Position numbers and translations under genes: made by a program. From positions 44,809,168 through 44,873,167 of the forward strand of contig OZ024824.1 of NCBI GenBank assembly GCA_964016985.1: a DNA stretch of 64,000 nt, written 5' to 3'. This DNA comes from Anodontia alba. Its lineage: Eukaryota > Mollusca > Bivalvia > Lucinida > Lucinidae. The notes under the pieces are model-generated. The model was given only the letters and a program-made list of their open reading frames with translations, had not been told where the DNA came from and searched no databases. Below, in pieces: positions 47,177 through 58,972 of the stretch. Positions within the stretch are counted from its first letter, which is position 1. The number at the start of each line of letters is the position of its first letter.

Positions 47177-47455
47177 CATCACGAAAACATGCCTATATAA
47201 TTTTGACCCCCTTAAACCCCACTTTTATATTGTAAAACTGGGGTTTACAGGGGTATACATTATTTTTCTTATTCCTGCTCAAAAAACAAAGATTGTTGGT
47301 ACTCGTTAGAACCACCTTGTCGAAGCGGTTCTAACGAGTACCAACAATCTATGCTTCAAGAAGAAATATGAAAAATATCAGAATTTTTTATCTGAAAATT
47401 TTCAGTTTTGGTGGTAAAATTTTCAGTATATTTGAATAGGCATGTTTTCGTAATG
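47177..47455 (+). mobile_element. Hairpin MITE family, copy 6
   Basis: Ends CATCACGAAAACATGCCTAT and ATAGGCATGTTTTCGTAATG. Hairpin arms complete with small mismatches. Confidence 0.92.
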
Positions 47456-47566
47456 GAAACATGATTTTAAACCCGAAATAAGCAGGAAATTCGATGACAA
47501 AAAACATTGATTGTTCAATTAAAGGCTTCATATTCCTCAAAAATAAACATTTTATAATCCAAGAAA

Positions 47567-47845
47567 CATTACGAAAACACGCCTATTCAAATATATAGAA
47601 AATTTCTCCTAAAAAAAAAATAAAATTTTCTGATAAAAAACTGTGATATTTTTCATATTTCTGCTCAAAACATAGATTGCGGGTACTCGTTAGAACCACC
47701 TTGACGAGGCGGGTCTAACGAGTGCCCACAGTCTATGTTTTGAGCACAAATAAGAAAAATAACTTATACCCCTGCAAACTCCAGTTTTACTGCATAAAAG
47801 TGGGGTTTAAGGGGGTCAAAATTATATAGGTATGTTTTCGTGATG
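47567..47845 (-). mobile_element. Hairpin MITE family, copy 7
   Basis: Ends CATTACGAAAACACGCCTAT and ATAGGTATGTTTTCGTGATG. Opposite orientation to copy 6, about 110 bp away, so copies 6 and 7 form a large inverted repeat. Confidence 0.92.
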
Positions 47846-47848
47846 GGT

Positions 47849-48111
47849 ATAATAAATTGATATATGATATTAACACAATCATAAAATGTGGAACCTGATA
47901 GCCTGTAACATTTCAGTTAATCTCTCGTTCTTGAAATGAAATGATTTTTATCATATCTCTGAATTAATGTTGCCAACATTAATTCAGAGATACGGTAAAA
48001 AATCAAATTTATTTTTGATCCTGTTCAAAATTGAGAGACTAACTGAAATTTTACAGGCTGTCAAATGCCACATTTTATGATCGTATTAATACTATATATC
48101 AATTTATTAAA
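47849..48111. repeat. 263-bp foldback element
   Basis: Outer arms TAATAAATTGATATATGATA and complement. The middle reads TCTGAATTAATGTTGCCAAC and back. Nearly the whole element is a palindrome; it abuts MITE copy 7. Confidence 0.88.
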
Positions 48112-48219
48112 CCTTTCTTGGATAAAAAAAATGTCTGATTTTGAGGGATATGGAAAAAAAGGTAAGAGAAAGCCTTTAAATCTTACTCATATTAACGGTT
48201 ATATATTGAGTTTTAAATT

Positions 48220-48440
48220 TTAGCTTAACGAGCTCGTTAGTGGTCAAAATGTTAACTGTTCTAATAAGTACAATATCCAATTCACAGGTATTTTTGCTGA
48301 AAAAAATGTGAGTAGCTTTTGCAAATGCAAAAGCTACTCACATTTTTTCAGCAAAAATATTAGCGTACATGCCATATTTAATGATCAAAGTTTTAACGAT
48401 ACGTTAACTAACGACATCGTTAGTGTTGAACAACTGGGCC
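48220..48440. mobile_element. MITE with AACAACTGGGCC end, copy 2
   Basis: Same family as 18907-19117. The centre is a strong palindrome, GTGAGTAGCTTTTGCAAATG and complement. The outer left end is eroded. Confidence 0.7.
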
Positions 48441-48580
48441 TTATATTTGATATCGCGGAATATATGCATGAGTGGAGCCGAGTCGTAAAATATTCATGGC
48501 TGTGCATGAACGGTAATTATTAATGTGATATTGTTCATATCCGCTAGGTTATAGTAAACAAAAAAAAAAAAAGGGTTTTT

Positions 48581-48887
48581 TGTTTGTTTATGTTGAGGTT
48601 TTACGGCCCAGTCAACCCAATGGGGCCATCTCGAGCACGGTCAGTTTACCTAACCACACGTTTACTGGGCAGGCTTAGTCCTCTAAGCGGTTAACCAGTA
48701 TTGTGCACATTCTTCCGCCAGAAACTAACATCTGCCCTTCTTGAATCAGAGGAAGGGAGAGAATGACCGTAGAAAATATTTCATAATCAGATCTCTACGA
48801 AAGAATGTTGCCGACCCGGCGGGGGTCGAACCCGCAACCTCCTGATCACCAGTCGGACGCGCATCCAACTGAGCCACCGAGGCCGGC
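48581..48887 (-). mobile_element. tRNA-derived SINE, copy D (full length)
   Basis: On the minus strand: head with TGGCTCAGTTGGATGCG (A-box) and GCGGGTTCGACCCCCGCC (B-box), core GATTCAAGAAGGGCAG, then AAGCCTGCCCAGTAAACG and a tail of ACATAAACAAACAAAA. It is the best reference copy in the window. Confidence 0.92.
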
Positions 48888-48994
48888 AAACAAAAAAGGT
48901 AGGTGGGACATAAAGAGAGTGAAAGAGAGAGAGAGAAAACGTTAACTGGCTTAACGGCACACAATTTATGTTGCGGAAAACACGTTTACCAGTC

Positions 48995-49505
48995 CAAACG
49001 GAAAATCTCCTCGAAATGTCGCCTATGGCGTCGGTCCATGCCCATATGAATGTTAAGAAAAAAAAACAACAACAAAAAACTAGAAAGGCCTGCTCCAGGC
49101 GGGCAACCATTATTGATCATTGCAATCCATCTACCATTTCTCCAACATGGCAAGTCTTTTGCCAACGCCTGCAAGTCCACGTAGCCGCATTCCTCTGAAC
49201 CCTCTCATTTTGACGAGACTGGGGTTTTGAGTTAGGATGCCAACCAGTGCTACTTTGTATGCAGCAAACATGATTTCTTTATGAGCCAGAACCAAGTTCC
49301 GCGAGAAATAAAACACAACAACAACTACAAACGACGACGATGACAACAACAACAACAAGAAACAAACATACAGAAAATTGAAAACAAGAGAATGGTGATT
49401 TGACCCAAATCTAAGTTGTCTGTTGGTGATACCAAGGTACATGTATTTGGCGAGCTGGTCATGCTCCAAAGTATTATATATAGAGGATCTTACATGAGTG
49501 GTCAT
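48995..49505 (-). pseudogene. Non-LTR retrotransposon reverse transcriptase relic (3' part)
   Basis: Minus-strand fragments in several frames read EHDQLAKYMYLGITN, MFAAYKVALVGIL, and QRNAATWTCRRWQKTCHVGE. These recall the RT tail motifs KYLGV, AYK-LVRP-LEY and VQR-AAR-W...V--ML of LINE elements. Frame changes and a CAA microsatellite insertion (about 49315-49360) break it. Confidence 0.55.
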
Positions 49506-49617
49506 TTAATATGAAATTTATGAAACGAGTTTGGGTAATTTCTGTATTTTGCGAGCTTTAGCGAGCAAAATACAGATATTACCCAACGAGTTTCATAAAT
49601 TTCATATTAAATGACCA
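49499..49617. repeat. 119-bp palindrome
   Basis: GTGGTCATTTAATATGAAAT pairs with ATTTCATATTAAATGACCAC. Centre GCGAGCTTTAGCGAGC. Few mismatches. Confidence 0.92.
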
Positions 49618-50748
49618 CGAATGTAAGATTCTGTTTATCACATGGCCCTTCCGATGACAAAAAATGCACAAAATATATTTTTAAAGATAACGGCTTTCCA
49701 TAGCTAAGCGGAACAAATCGCTACCAAGAATTCAATAGTACTACGCAACAAAAATAGTTCGCATAAGTACCGAAAATAACTAGAAACAAGATAAATATGC
49801 CATTTGTTAAACTGAAGGAAATAATGATGATTTTTGTTTGAGCTAATAAATATTTCATTTGAATAAATCAATTCAAAACTAAATATTCCTTTGAACAACG
49901 TCATTCAGCGAGTCAATACGTCACTGAGAATGAGTAGGGAAATCCCCCACAGTCAGCTGTCGTATTTAAAGGTCACTGACCTTGATCAATATAGTTTTAT
50001 GCCGAGGTTGACACACTCAAGTAAACGACAGATTTCAAAACTATAAAACATTTAACTGCAGTTTGGATTTTAATTTGACACATTCATTGACTATCTGAGC
50101 CATGTCATCCTCCAATGTTTTTTGGAGGAGGTGATTTTTTTTTCATTGACGGTTTGACGATATCGATGTTGAGATCTCGAGTGCCTCCAAATATGTTGCG
50201 GGAAAACATCGAATTTTTACCACCATGAATATTTCTGGTAGTCGTGTTATTCACATTGTGATTGTTTTGTGTCTTCTCCCTCCATCAGTCTGACATTTAT
50301 CGTTCATCTCAAAATCATCTCAACACTGAAGGCAGGATCTGTTTCAAAAGTAAAAGTTGTATCGGCGAACGCGGACACCATCTTGGTTGCTATCAATAAG
50401 CGGTGTAATACGAATATTAATGAGGGTAATTAGGCTAACCAATGGGAAGCCTTGCAGGTGTTATAACACGTGTGGTTATATGATTTTTATGACATGGGTT
50501 ATTTCACTGAATAACGTGACGGTCATGTGATAAAGTGTATTATTATTTCTTATGTGGTATATACCTTGTCATTCTGATAGAATGGCATTTTTCACTAAAC
50601 TATGAATTGTCCTTACTTGTTATGGTCAACTTGCAAGGCGTAATTCCAAGTAATAAACAATTCGGCCGATTTCGTGAAGCGGTGTAAAGATTGACGGAAC
50701 TGGCCGATGAGTTTCGGAGCAATACAGTTTAACTCCGGACAGCGTTCG
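49618..50748. other. Upstream of kinase gene, no gene seen
   Basis: A CCTCCAATGTTTTTTGGAGG hairpin lies near 50112. No coding signal. Confidence 0.5.
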
Positions 50749-50780
50749 TGACGTTGTCAACGTTATGACGTCGGTGACGT
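50749..50780 (+). promoter_or_regulatory. Cluster of three TGACGT motifs
   Basis: TGACGT at 50749, 50766 and 50775, about 100-135 bp before the kinase ATG. These are CREB/ATF-type half sites or full sites (TGACGTCG). Position and density suit a promoter, but it is inferred. Confidence 0.35.
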
Positions 50781-50882
50781 GCTTCCGTTGTTAAGGCAGT
50801 CAACTGTGATTATTTTGCGAGATTACACGCACAATAATTGTCAGACTATTTATTCCGATTTCGTCTACACCCATACTAGGAC

Positions 50883-50939
50883 ATGTCGGAAAATAAGCGT
50901 AAAAAGAAGAAAAAGAGAGGGAGAAATAATTCTTCGAAG
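50883..50939 (+). CDS. Kinase gene exon 1
   Basis: 19 codons, ATG after in-frame TAG, donor AAG|GTAAAA, phase 0. Lys/Arg-rich; a nuclear or nucleolar signal is possible. Confidence 0.6.
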
Positions 50940-53900
50940 GTAAAATTATAACTATTATTGTATATGAATCACAATTATTTCTCAGTTTCTGAAGCTGCCA
51001 CTTCACAATTCGGAAAATGGTGACCATGGATTTGAGTGTTTTTATGAAACCGCATCTTATTTTGTTTTGTTTCGTCTATTTATTTTATTCTCGTTTTTAA
51101 TTTGATATGATTTTATTTTTGCCACGTGACAGATTAAAAATGTATAACTAACTTTTCTCGGTTGCGGATTGTAATATTCTTTTTTATTTTTGCATAAAGT
51201 TATCTTTTTTGAAAATTAATTAAATAGAAATTAATTAATTTAAATTATAGTTGGTGTCTCTAAACAGGATATATTTCTTGTAAATATATTGGAGAAAAGA
51301 AGAAGAAGAAGAAGAAGAAAAAAAAAAAGAAAGAAACACAAATGAGGCATAAAATAATAAAATGTACCTTTATTTGCACCGAGTATGAATTAATCAGACT
51401 GCGCATTCGAACATCCTTGGAGTGTTGGCTATACATAGAAAACAAAGCAAACTCTGACCAGGTTGAAGGGATGTGCATACTGATCTGAGTCTGCTGGGTG
51501 CACATGTCCAAAATAATTAATAAGTCAGCGCACGACAAAACCTACATTAAGACCTGTGAGACCAGCAGACAGATCAGCCTGTACACCTACCCGGTATAGC
51601 AAGAGTTCTCGTTTATCCATCTTTAAACAGCCTGGAGGCTGTAGAAGGTGCATGCGATCAGCGAAGACTCTGATCAGACTGCGCGGATGCGCAGACTGAT
51701 CTTCGCTGGCCGCATGTCATATTGTGGGTTTTGTCGTGCGCTAGCTCATTTATCCTGATCATACACAAATTGATATATTCTAAAATGATTAAAAGTTCGA
51801 AAACAACCCATTAAAATTTAAGTTTTGTATTATTGTAAATAAAAAAGAGAGATTGTCAGAACCCAAACATTTTTGCTGGCTAATATCTTGAATCTTTCGG
51901 AGCAAGGTCAGCGTTCTCATGTTCCATCATTTGAGTTTGTATCTTCAAATCTTGCCTTTTAACCTGACAAAAGAACTTGAACTGAGCTATCATCTTTTAT
52001 CGTTCCTGAGCGAATTATTCTTAACCGTTTCCATTTAATTTTCTAAATTTAGATGATTATCCAAAGAGGTGAGGGGAAATTTCGACCCGTTCGAGAAAAC
52101 ATTGACGAATCTAGATCTTGTAGAAGAGGAATATTTGCAGATTGTTATCAGATGGTTTATTCAAGGTATATAAATAAACATTTTTTATTGTTCATTTTAT
52201 ATCATAATCATTTCAGGTTCTATATATGAGCCTCAATATCAGAAAACGTACCTTCGGACGCGTGGGCCAAGCGAAGACTCAGATCAGCCTGCGCATTTGC
52301 ACAGTCTGTTCAGAATATTCAGGATTCAATTTGGATTGCCGAGGATACAAAGTAGCTGCGGCAAACGAATAATCTGATCAGACTGCGCGGATGCTCAGAC
52401 TGAGTTGAGTCTTCGTTATGCGCACAGAAGGTGTTTTCTCATGTTGCGGTTCAAAAGAGTTATTCATGGTTATTGATGATGACGACTGTCAGTAGCAGCA
52501 ATGATGAGCGGGGAGGGTTCAGTCGAATCCTCGTTTGACTTAAAATTTCATTTTGGACTAATTTGGTAAAATTGGGACACTTTTCTTTACACTTCTCTTC
52601 AACAAGTCCATTTTACAACCTGTGAATGTGTGTAAAATTGCTGGATGAGTGGCAAACAGTGTAGACCCTGATCAGACGCCGCGTTCTGCGGCGTCTGATC
52701 TGGGTCTACACAGTTTGTTCAGGCCAGTCTGTCCGAATACCTAGAGGAAGTACGGTAATTTGGTTAAATCGAACCCCTTAAATATCCTCCTGAAATCGCC
52801 CCTGACTATCACACATGTTGCATGTCTGAGATATAAAAATACCATTTTCACATAAAAACTTTGGCGTGAACGTATCTATTGCACGGCCCGTCAGTGTTGG
52901 GCGATGCCAATTTTGGTTAGTGCTTTTTAATCAAGCCGACATGGTATCAGGTTTGAAGAAACATCTTGTTATTGGTCAATTCTTTAGGTCTCGTTTTTGA
53001 TTGGCCGAAATTGTTCATTGGTGTTTCGTTAAAGTGGTTGGCTTTTTCATAAAGTTAAGCAACGGAAATCGCGGATAGTAGCTGGATGGGTGACCGCAGT
53101 ACTTGACTTCGTGGAAGACCCGACAAACGCATAGGCACTCGACGGATTTTTTTTCCTTTTTACAGATTATGAGATCTGGAAATACCCTCTAGCTCACTGT
53201 CAAGTTTCTATTCGATCGGTTGCGAAATAACAAAGACGTAAAAACATCATATTCCTATAGTGTTTTATTGTCTATGGTAGTAACCGATCGACTTGAAATT
53301 TGATAGAAAGGTAATGATAGGCTAACATTTTATAATATGTAAAAAAATCACATGCCTGCGGACAAACGCTACGCAAAGACTATACGAGCCGTGCATAGCT
53401 GCAAGAGCTGGTTTACTATTATTATTTGGAGTTACTGGCCTGAGCAACTATTTTATACCGGATAAGTTGCCAAAGAACACAGCAAACGCAGTGACTGGTC
53501 AGAGTCTACACTGTTCGCCTCTTATTCAGCAGTGTTTAGACACATCAACAGGTAGTGGACTTGTTCAAAATGTAGAACAAGTATGGTAAAAAGTTAATCC
53601 TTGTCCTGCTGAACCCGGATATACCCTGCCTTTGCAAACAGTGTAGATCCAGATCAGAAGCCAACTGATCTGGATCTGCACTGTTTGCCATTAAGCATGT
53701 CAATTTGTATCAACAGCCTGGTTCAAGCAATCCGATTGGCTGATAATTAGAAGTGGGAGTGGCATCTTAATTTATTCAGCAGGACAAGGGTTAAGGTGTA
53801 ATTTCTAATTATACGTACAGTCGACACTCGCTATCCAGACCGCTTATCTCGAATAGCCGTTTGTCTCGCAGTGAAAATCTAATCCCTGCTTTAACATGGA

Positions 53901-56900
53901 AATCTAACAACAGGTAACAAAATATTGCGAAAAGAGTAGAAATTTCCCCTAAGTTTCCTTCCTTCTGAAAAGGGATATTTTTAAAAGGAAATATTTTGCT
54001 CCCCTTTAAAGAAGGGGCGTGGTGCAGGAAAGCAAACCTGAAGTCACATAGTGAAAAATGACGAAGAGTGTATCTACTTACCTTTAAATCTGTCAGTTGA
54101 TTGTAAATACGGTATTCATTTTTTTCTAGAATTGCAAATGCGTTTGTTCCACGAAACCATCATGGCCTTAATGAGGAAGGCAACATCAACGTCGATTGTA
54201 TTAAAGTACAAGCGACTCCACAGAACAGTATTTCATTCCCCGAAACTACTGACAGTTTGTCAAGAGAATGCAAATTTGAATACCAGTCTAAGACAGAAAA
54301 CCATTCAAGAGACGATCTGTTTGAAGCAATGTTGGAACTCTGTAAGTAGATACGGATTGTTACAGATTGGTCAAACAAAATTCGAAGTGGCCATCTGCAA
54401 GCAGTGCAGAACCATTTCAGCGTACTCGCATGTGCAGTCTTTGCAGGGCCTTTGCTTCGGCTGATATTATACATGAACCGGGGCACAGCAATTTCTACAA
54501 GACTGCTTATGCGCACAGCGAACGGATCAGCGTGCACACTCGCGCAGTCTGACCAGAGTCTTCGCTGTGCGCCTAAAGACGCTTTGGCTACTTGGCTGCC
54601 CACAGGGTGCCCTGTGAACACTCTGATCAGACTGCGCGGATGCGCAGACTGATCTGTCTTCGCTGGGCATACATGCAGTCTTGTAGGAAATGCTGTGCCC
54701 CGGCTCCCGGCTCAAATGGTTTGTCGCTTGAGACTACCTGAAGACATAATCACACAGTAGGACATAGAGAAGTGCTTTCAGTAGGACATAGAGAAGTGAG
54801 GAGGATGTGACGTGTGTAAAGGCGATTGCATTCCTTTTTTTAATTTCATTATTTCTTATGAACAGACTCAATTACACATAGTCTGCTATTTTCTATCTTT
54901 TAGTTTGTTCTGTATTTCCAAAACGTTTTGTTTTCAAATAGCTATGCAAGAAACTAGGAAGTCACAAAAAGATGTCGCTCTTATAAGTTTTGTTTTGAGA
55001 TATTTGACCTTACAGGTTTCATTGTGTACTTGGTTAGAGGCTTAAAACGTCACTCCGTACTTCGATGTAGTATTGTTGTTTAAATGTTCTAGTTCTTTGT
55101 GACTGTTGGACTGATACATTAAGCGAAATGGATAGACTTTTAAGGGAGGTACCTCTGTCAAAACTGCCTTGCGTCCCGTCTGAAAACGGATCTGCTCGAA
55201 AAGGAAAAAATAAGCTTTCGTTTTAGTGTAAAGGAAGGCAAACATGAAGTCAGATAATTTTCTCCCACGTAAAATATGACGGAAAAATCACCATATGTAT
55301 AAAGTTCCCTTAATTGTGCAAATACAATTCAGCTTAATAACCCTTGTCATGCTGAATAAATTAAGATGCCACGCCCATTTCAAATTTTCAGCCAATCAGA
55401 TTACCTGATACAGGCTTTTGATACAAATTCATATACTTAATGACAAACAGCGCAAGTCCAGAAAAGTGGCTTCTTCAGCAGGACTAGTGTTAAGACACTG
55501 TCAGAGGCGTGTTCGAGATTATACTTTTCATTATTTTATCTCATGAATTCAAACCGAGTCTGTTATTTTCAGTCATCTGTTGGTGTTTTTCTGTATTTTC
55601 CAAAGGATCCACATTTCAGATTATAATCGGATAGAATGCATGGACTTTAAAAACCGCAGTCTGGAATGAGCTAAGGTATGCACAGAGAGAAAGGCTGGTA
55701 GCTATCTTTCACGCTAGGACATGTCAATAAAATAATAAACATGTATGACAAATACTTTTTTTCTGATAAGACGTATTTTTGAATCACCAAAATAACAAAC
55801 AGTTTTATTTTATGCTATCAGAACATTTAGTAGAAAGAATTGTTTATATTCCGTTTCAGCATCTTGTTTTAAACAATCCCATACAAGCAGGCACACACTG
55901 TTGAACAACAGCGATTCAAAGTTGAAGCAATGTATTTGCGTTGAATCGATGTTGTTTCGACGTTGTGTGACTGCTGGGATTTAATTAATTTTATTTAACT
56001 GGGACTTTTTATGAGATTGGTGTGGTAATTTGTTTCAAGAAAACTAAAATGTTTTAGACTTTTATATTACCAGGCAAACCAAGACCAAGACCTGACGATC
56101 TATTTGATAAACCAATGAAAAACTTCCTGAATTTTTATCATGATATTGACAAATTCCCACTATCCCTCCTTATTGAACTTTTCAACAATGAACCTTACCT
56201 TTCTACATACAACCTTAAGGAGAATATTCATTTTGGAAGTGATATTCTCGAGGCAGTGTTTAGAAAAGGAAGCTTTTGTAGTATGCACATGCATACTAAG
56301 CGGAGAAAGCCAAACAGAAGATATGAAGATCAAAATAAGATTCCTGCAACATCAGACCGGCATGAAGTACAGGAGATGCTTGGCAAAACAATAGATCCAG
56401 TATTCTTTTTCTGCCCTTGTTACGTATGTCGCAGTTTGACAACATCGCTATTGGTAGACAAACCAAAAGATACAGTAGAGAAAGCCACACAAATACTATG
56501 TGGACAAGAGTACAGAGTTAAAGTTTTGCCATTATCATTAGAAGTTAGACAAGATGTGGACCGAAGAGAGTATCTAGCAAGAAGAATAGACCCACAAGAC
56601 GTACACGTGAATGTCTCTGTAACACAAGGCAACGGGGAAAATAGAAACAAAATCATGCATTTGCTAACAGGAACAAATGACACACGAGGAGAAATGTCCA
56701 GAAATATTGAAGTCGACACTTCAGTAAAGCGCCGATTAGAGATAAATGCTGCCCATTTGATGACTGTCCCTGCAGTTTCTACAGGTTGCACTATAGAAAA
56801 TGCTGGCCTTTGCGCAAACCTTCATCAAGATTGTCATCTTAATACAAAGTTGCAAACATTGACTGAAAAGAAGTGGACTTTTTCAGACCTCTTTAGACTT

Positions 56901-57955
56901 TCCTTTAAAGTCGGACAGGTAACAAATACCATCGTCATGAATTTCCCCTCCACCAAAGAATTTTGGAGACTCGTACAGCCATTACAGAATTATTTGCAAA
57001 TTCGCCAAACAACCACTCAAAGACACCGTTACGCAGTTGTTCAGTGCAAATCCAGTGAACAGATGATCGATGTAACAGTTGATGTGCCTGGAAGGGAATG
57101 CCTGTCGATTTCATTTGTTCCACTGTCTCTACTGGAAATGCTAATTCACAAATTTAGCCGGCGTTTAACAGCAGTCGACGTAGAAAATACAGTCGTCAGT
57201 AGTTACCAAGTTCCAGCGTATTCCAGATACGGACCAGCATCTATAAGCCTGTATCTCAAGAACCAAAACCAACGGACATGTGATGAGAATTTGACAGTCG
57301 CTTTACAACAAGGAAACAGCTACACATTTTGGCAACAGTTTCCTCGTCAAAGAGATGTTTATGAACTTCCGACGAATAACACAACGGGTGACAACAGTGA
57401 TACTGCCACAGCTAGACTTGATGATCCCAAGGTGACGGATGCCCATCATAAACCTGACAGAGAACTCATTGCAACCAATTTAGAGGTGGAAGAATCAGAA
57501 GAATATGATTCCTTTGATATTTTAGAGCCTTGTATTAAACGCAGACAAAGTGAATGGGACCACCCAAAAGGCACTAGAGGTAGAGATTACCAAACCTTTG
57601 ACGTAAAAGTACCTGATAGTTTGATGTGCATACAAGTTCCGTCCATAGATATAACCGACATTCAGTTTAAGACAGACACGGATGGTAACAGGATGCTATT
57701 CGTTTCCGGTGGCTTTGGAGATATATTTCAAGCCCGTCTATCAACTACAGGAGACGAAGTTATAGTAAAGAAAGTAATAAACATGAAATATAAGGATGTC
57801 TTAAGAGAAACAAAGATTCAAACATATCTAATGGCAGACGGCTTCGTCCCAAAGATGCTTGGAGTAATTGGTGGTCCTGGCCAACCAGAAACAATGGTAG
57901 TTCAGCAGATATTTTCTAAAGGTGAGATATTTTAGGGTAAATAAATATACATCTA

Positions 57956-58003
<48 letters not shown>

Positions 58004-58941
58004 CTGCTCCAACATCAATACATTACATTTTCTGGGTAATAAATATATCAATAATGAAATTTAAAAATGATTGGCATGGTAATGGTCTCCGTCAGTCCGT
58101 CCGATCGTGTGACCGTCCGTCCGTCACATTTTTGTCCAGAGCCGAACTTCAAGGAATTTGTTTGAAACTTCATAAAATGATAAAAGACGTTAAAAACCTA
58201 AACTCCATCATGCTTACTTTTTGAATTGGTCTCTATTAATTTCCTTGTCCGAGGCATAACTCCAGGAATACTGAAGGAAAATAATTCAAATTGCATACAA
58301 AGATAGAGGACATTCAGCGATAGTGCAATGTTTAAGAACGATAACTCTGTCTTGCCTCATTTTACTATTATCCCCCTTTTACACTTTCAGTATATTTGTC
58401 ATATATATGACTCAAAAACTATTCAAGGTATTTAGTTCAAATTATACACAGCGATAGAAGATATTACAAGGAAATGTATTGTACAGTCCTTTTCCCCTCC
58501 CACCCCACGCCAAACAGCAAGGCCATTAAAGAGAGATACGATAATGGTCTCTGCCCATCCAACGGTCATGGTCGTGAAAGGGGACTATGGTAATGATCTC
58601 TGTCCGTCCATCCGTTTGTTATCACACTTTTATCCGTAGCGTGTCCATCCCCCACCCCTCGCCCTGCAAAAAGCAAGCCGTCGAAGGGGGATAATGTCTC
58701 TTTGTTATTTTAATAATGTTCGGTTTTAAATTTAATCTTCTTACCCGTGCCACCAAGATGCAAACCAGTTTACAGGAACTGCAATAACTCTGCTTTGCAT
58801 GCATAGAGAATTGCCAGATATTGATTTTGCAGATTAATTCTCAACTAGGATTTGCCTTTGTATATTTTTCACCTTGCACCTTGCGCTTTATTTCCCCTTT
58901 CGTGTGAAAAGTATCATTTCGGCGTTGGGAGGGTCGTGTGT

Positions 58942-58972
<31 letters not shown>

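Noticed and set aside
48787..48887. Possible tRNA gene on the minus strand
   Set aside because: The tRNA-like sequence is the head of a SINE with the same body and tail as the other copies; clover-leaf pairing looks poor.
54051..54464. 137-codon plus-strand frame
   Set aside because: Another frame in the same segment (54130-54341) has an acceptor, a donor and phases matching the neighbouring kinase exons.
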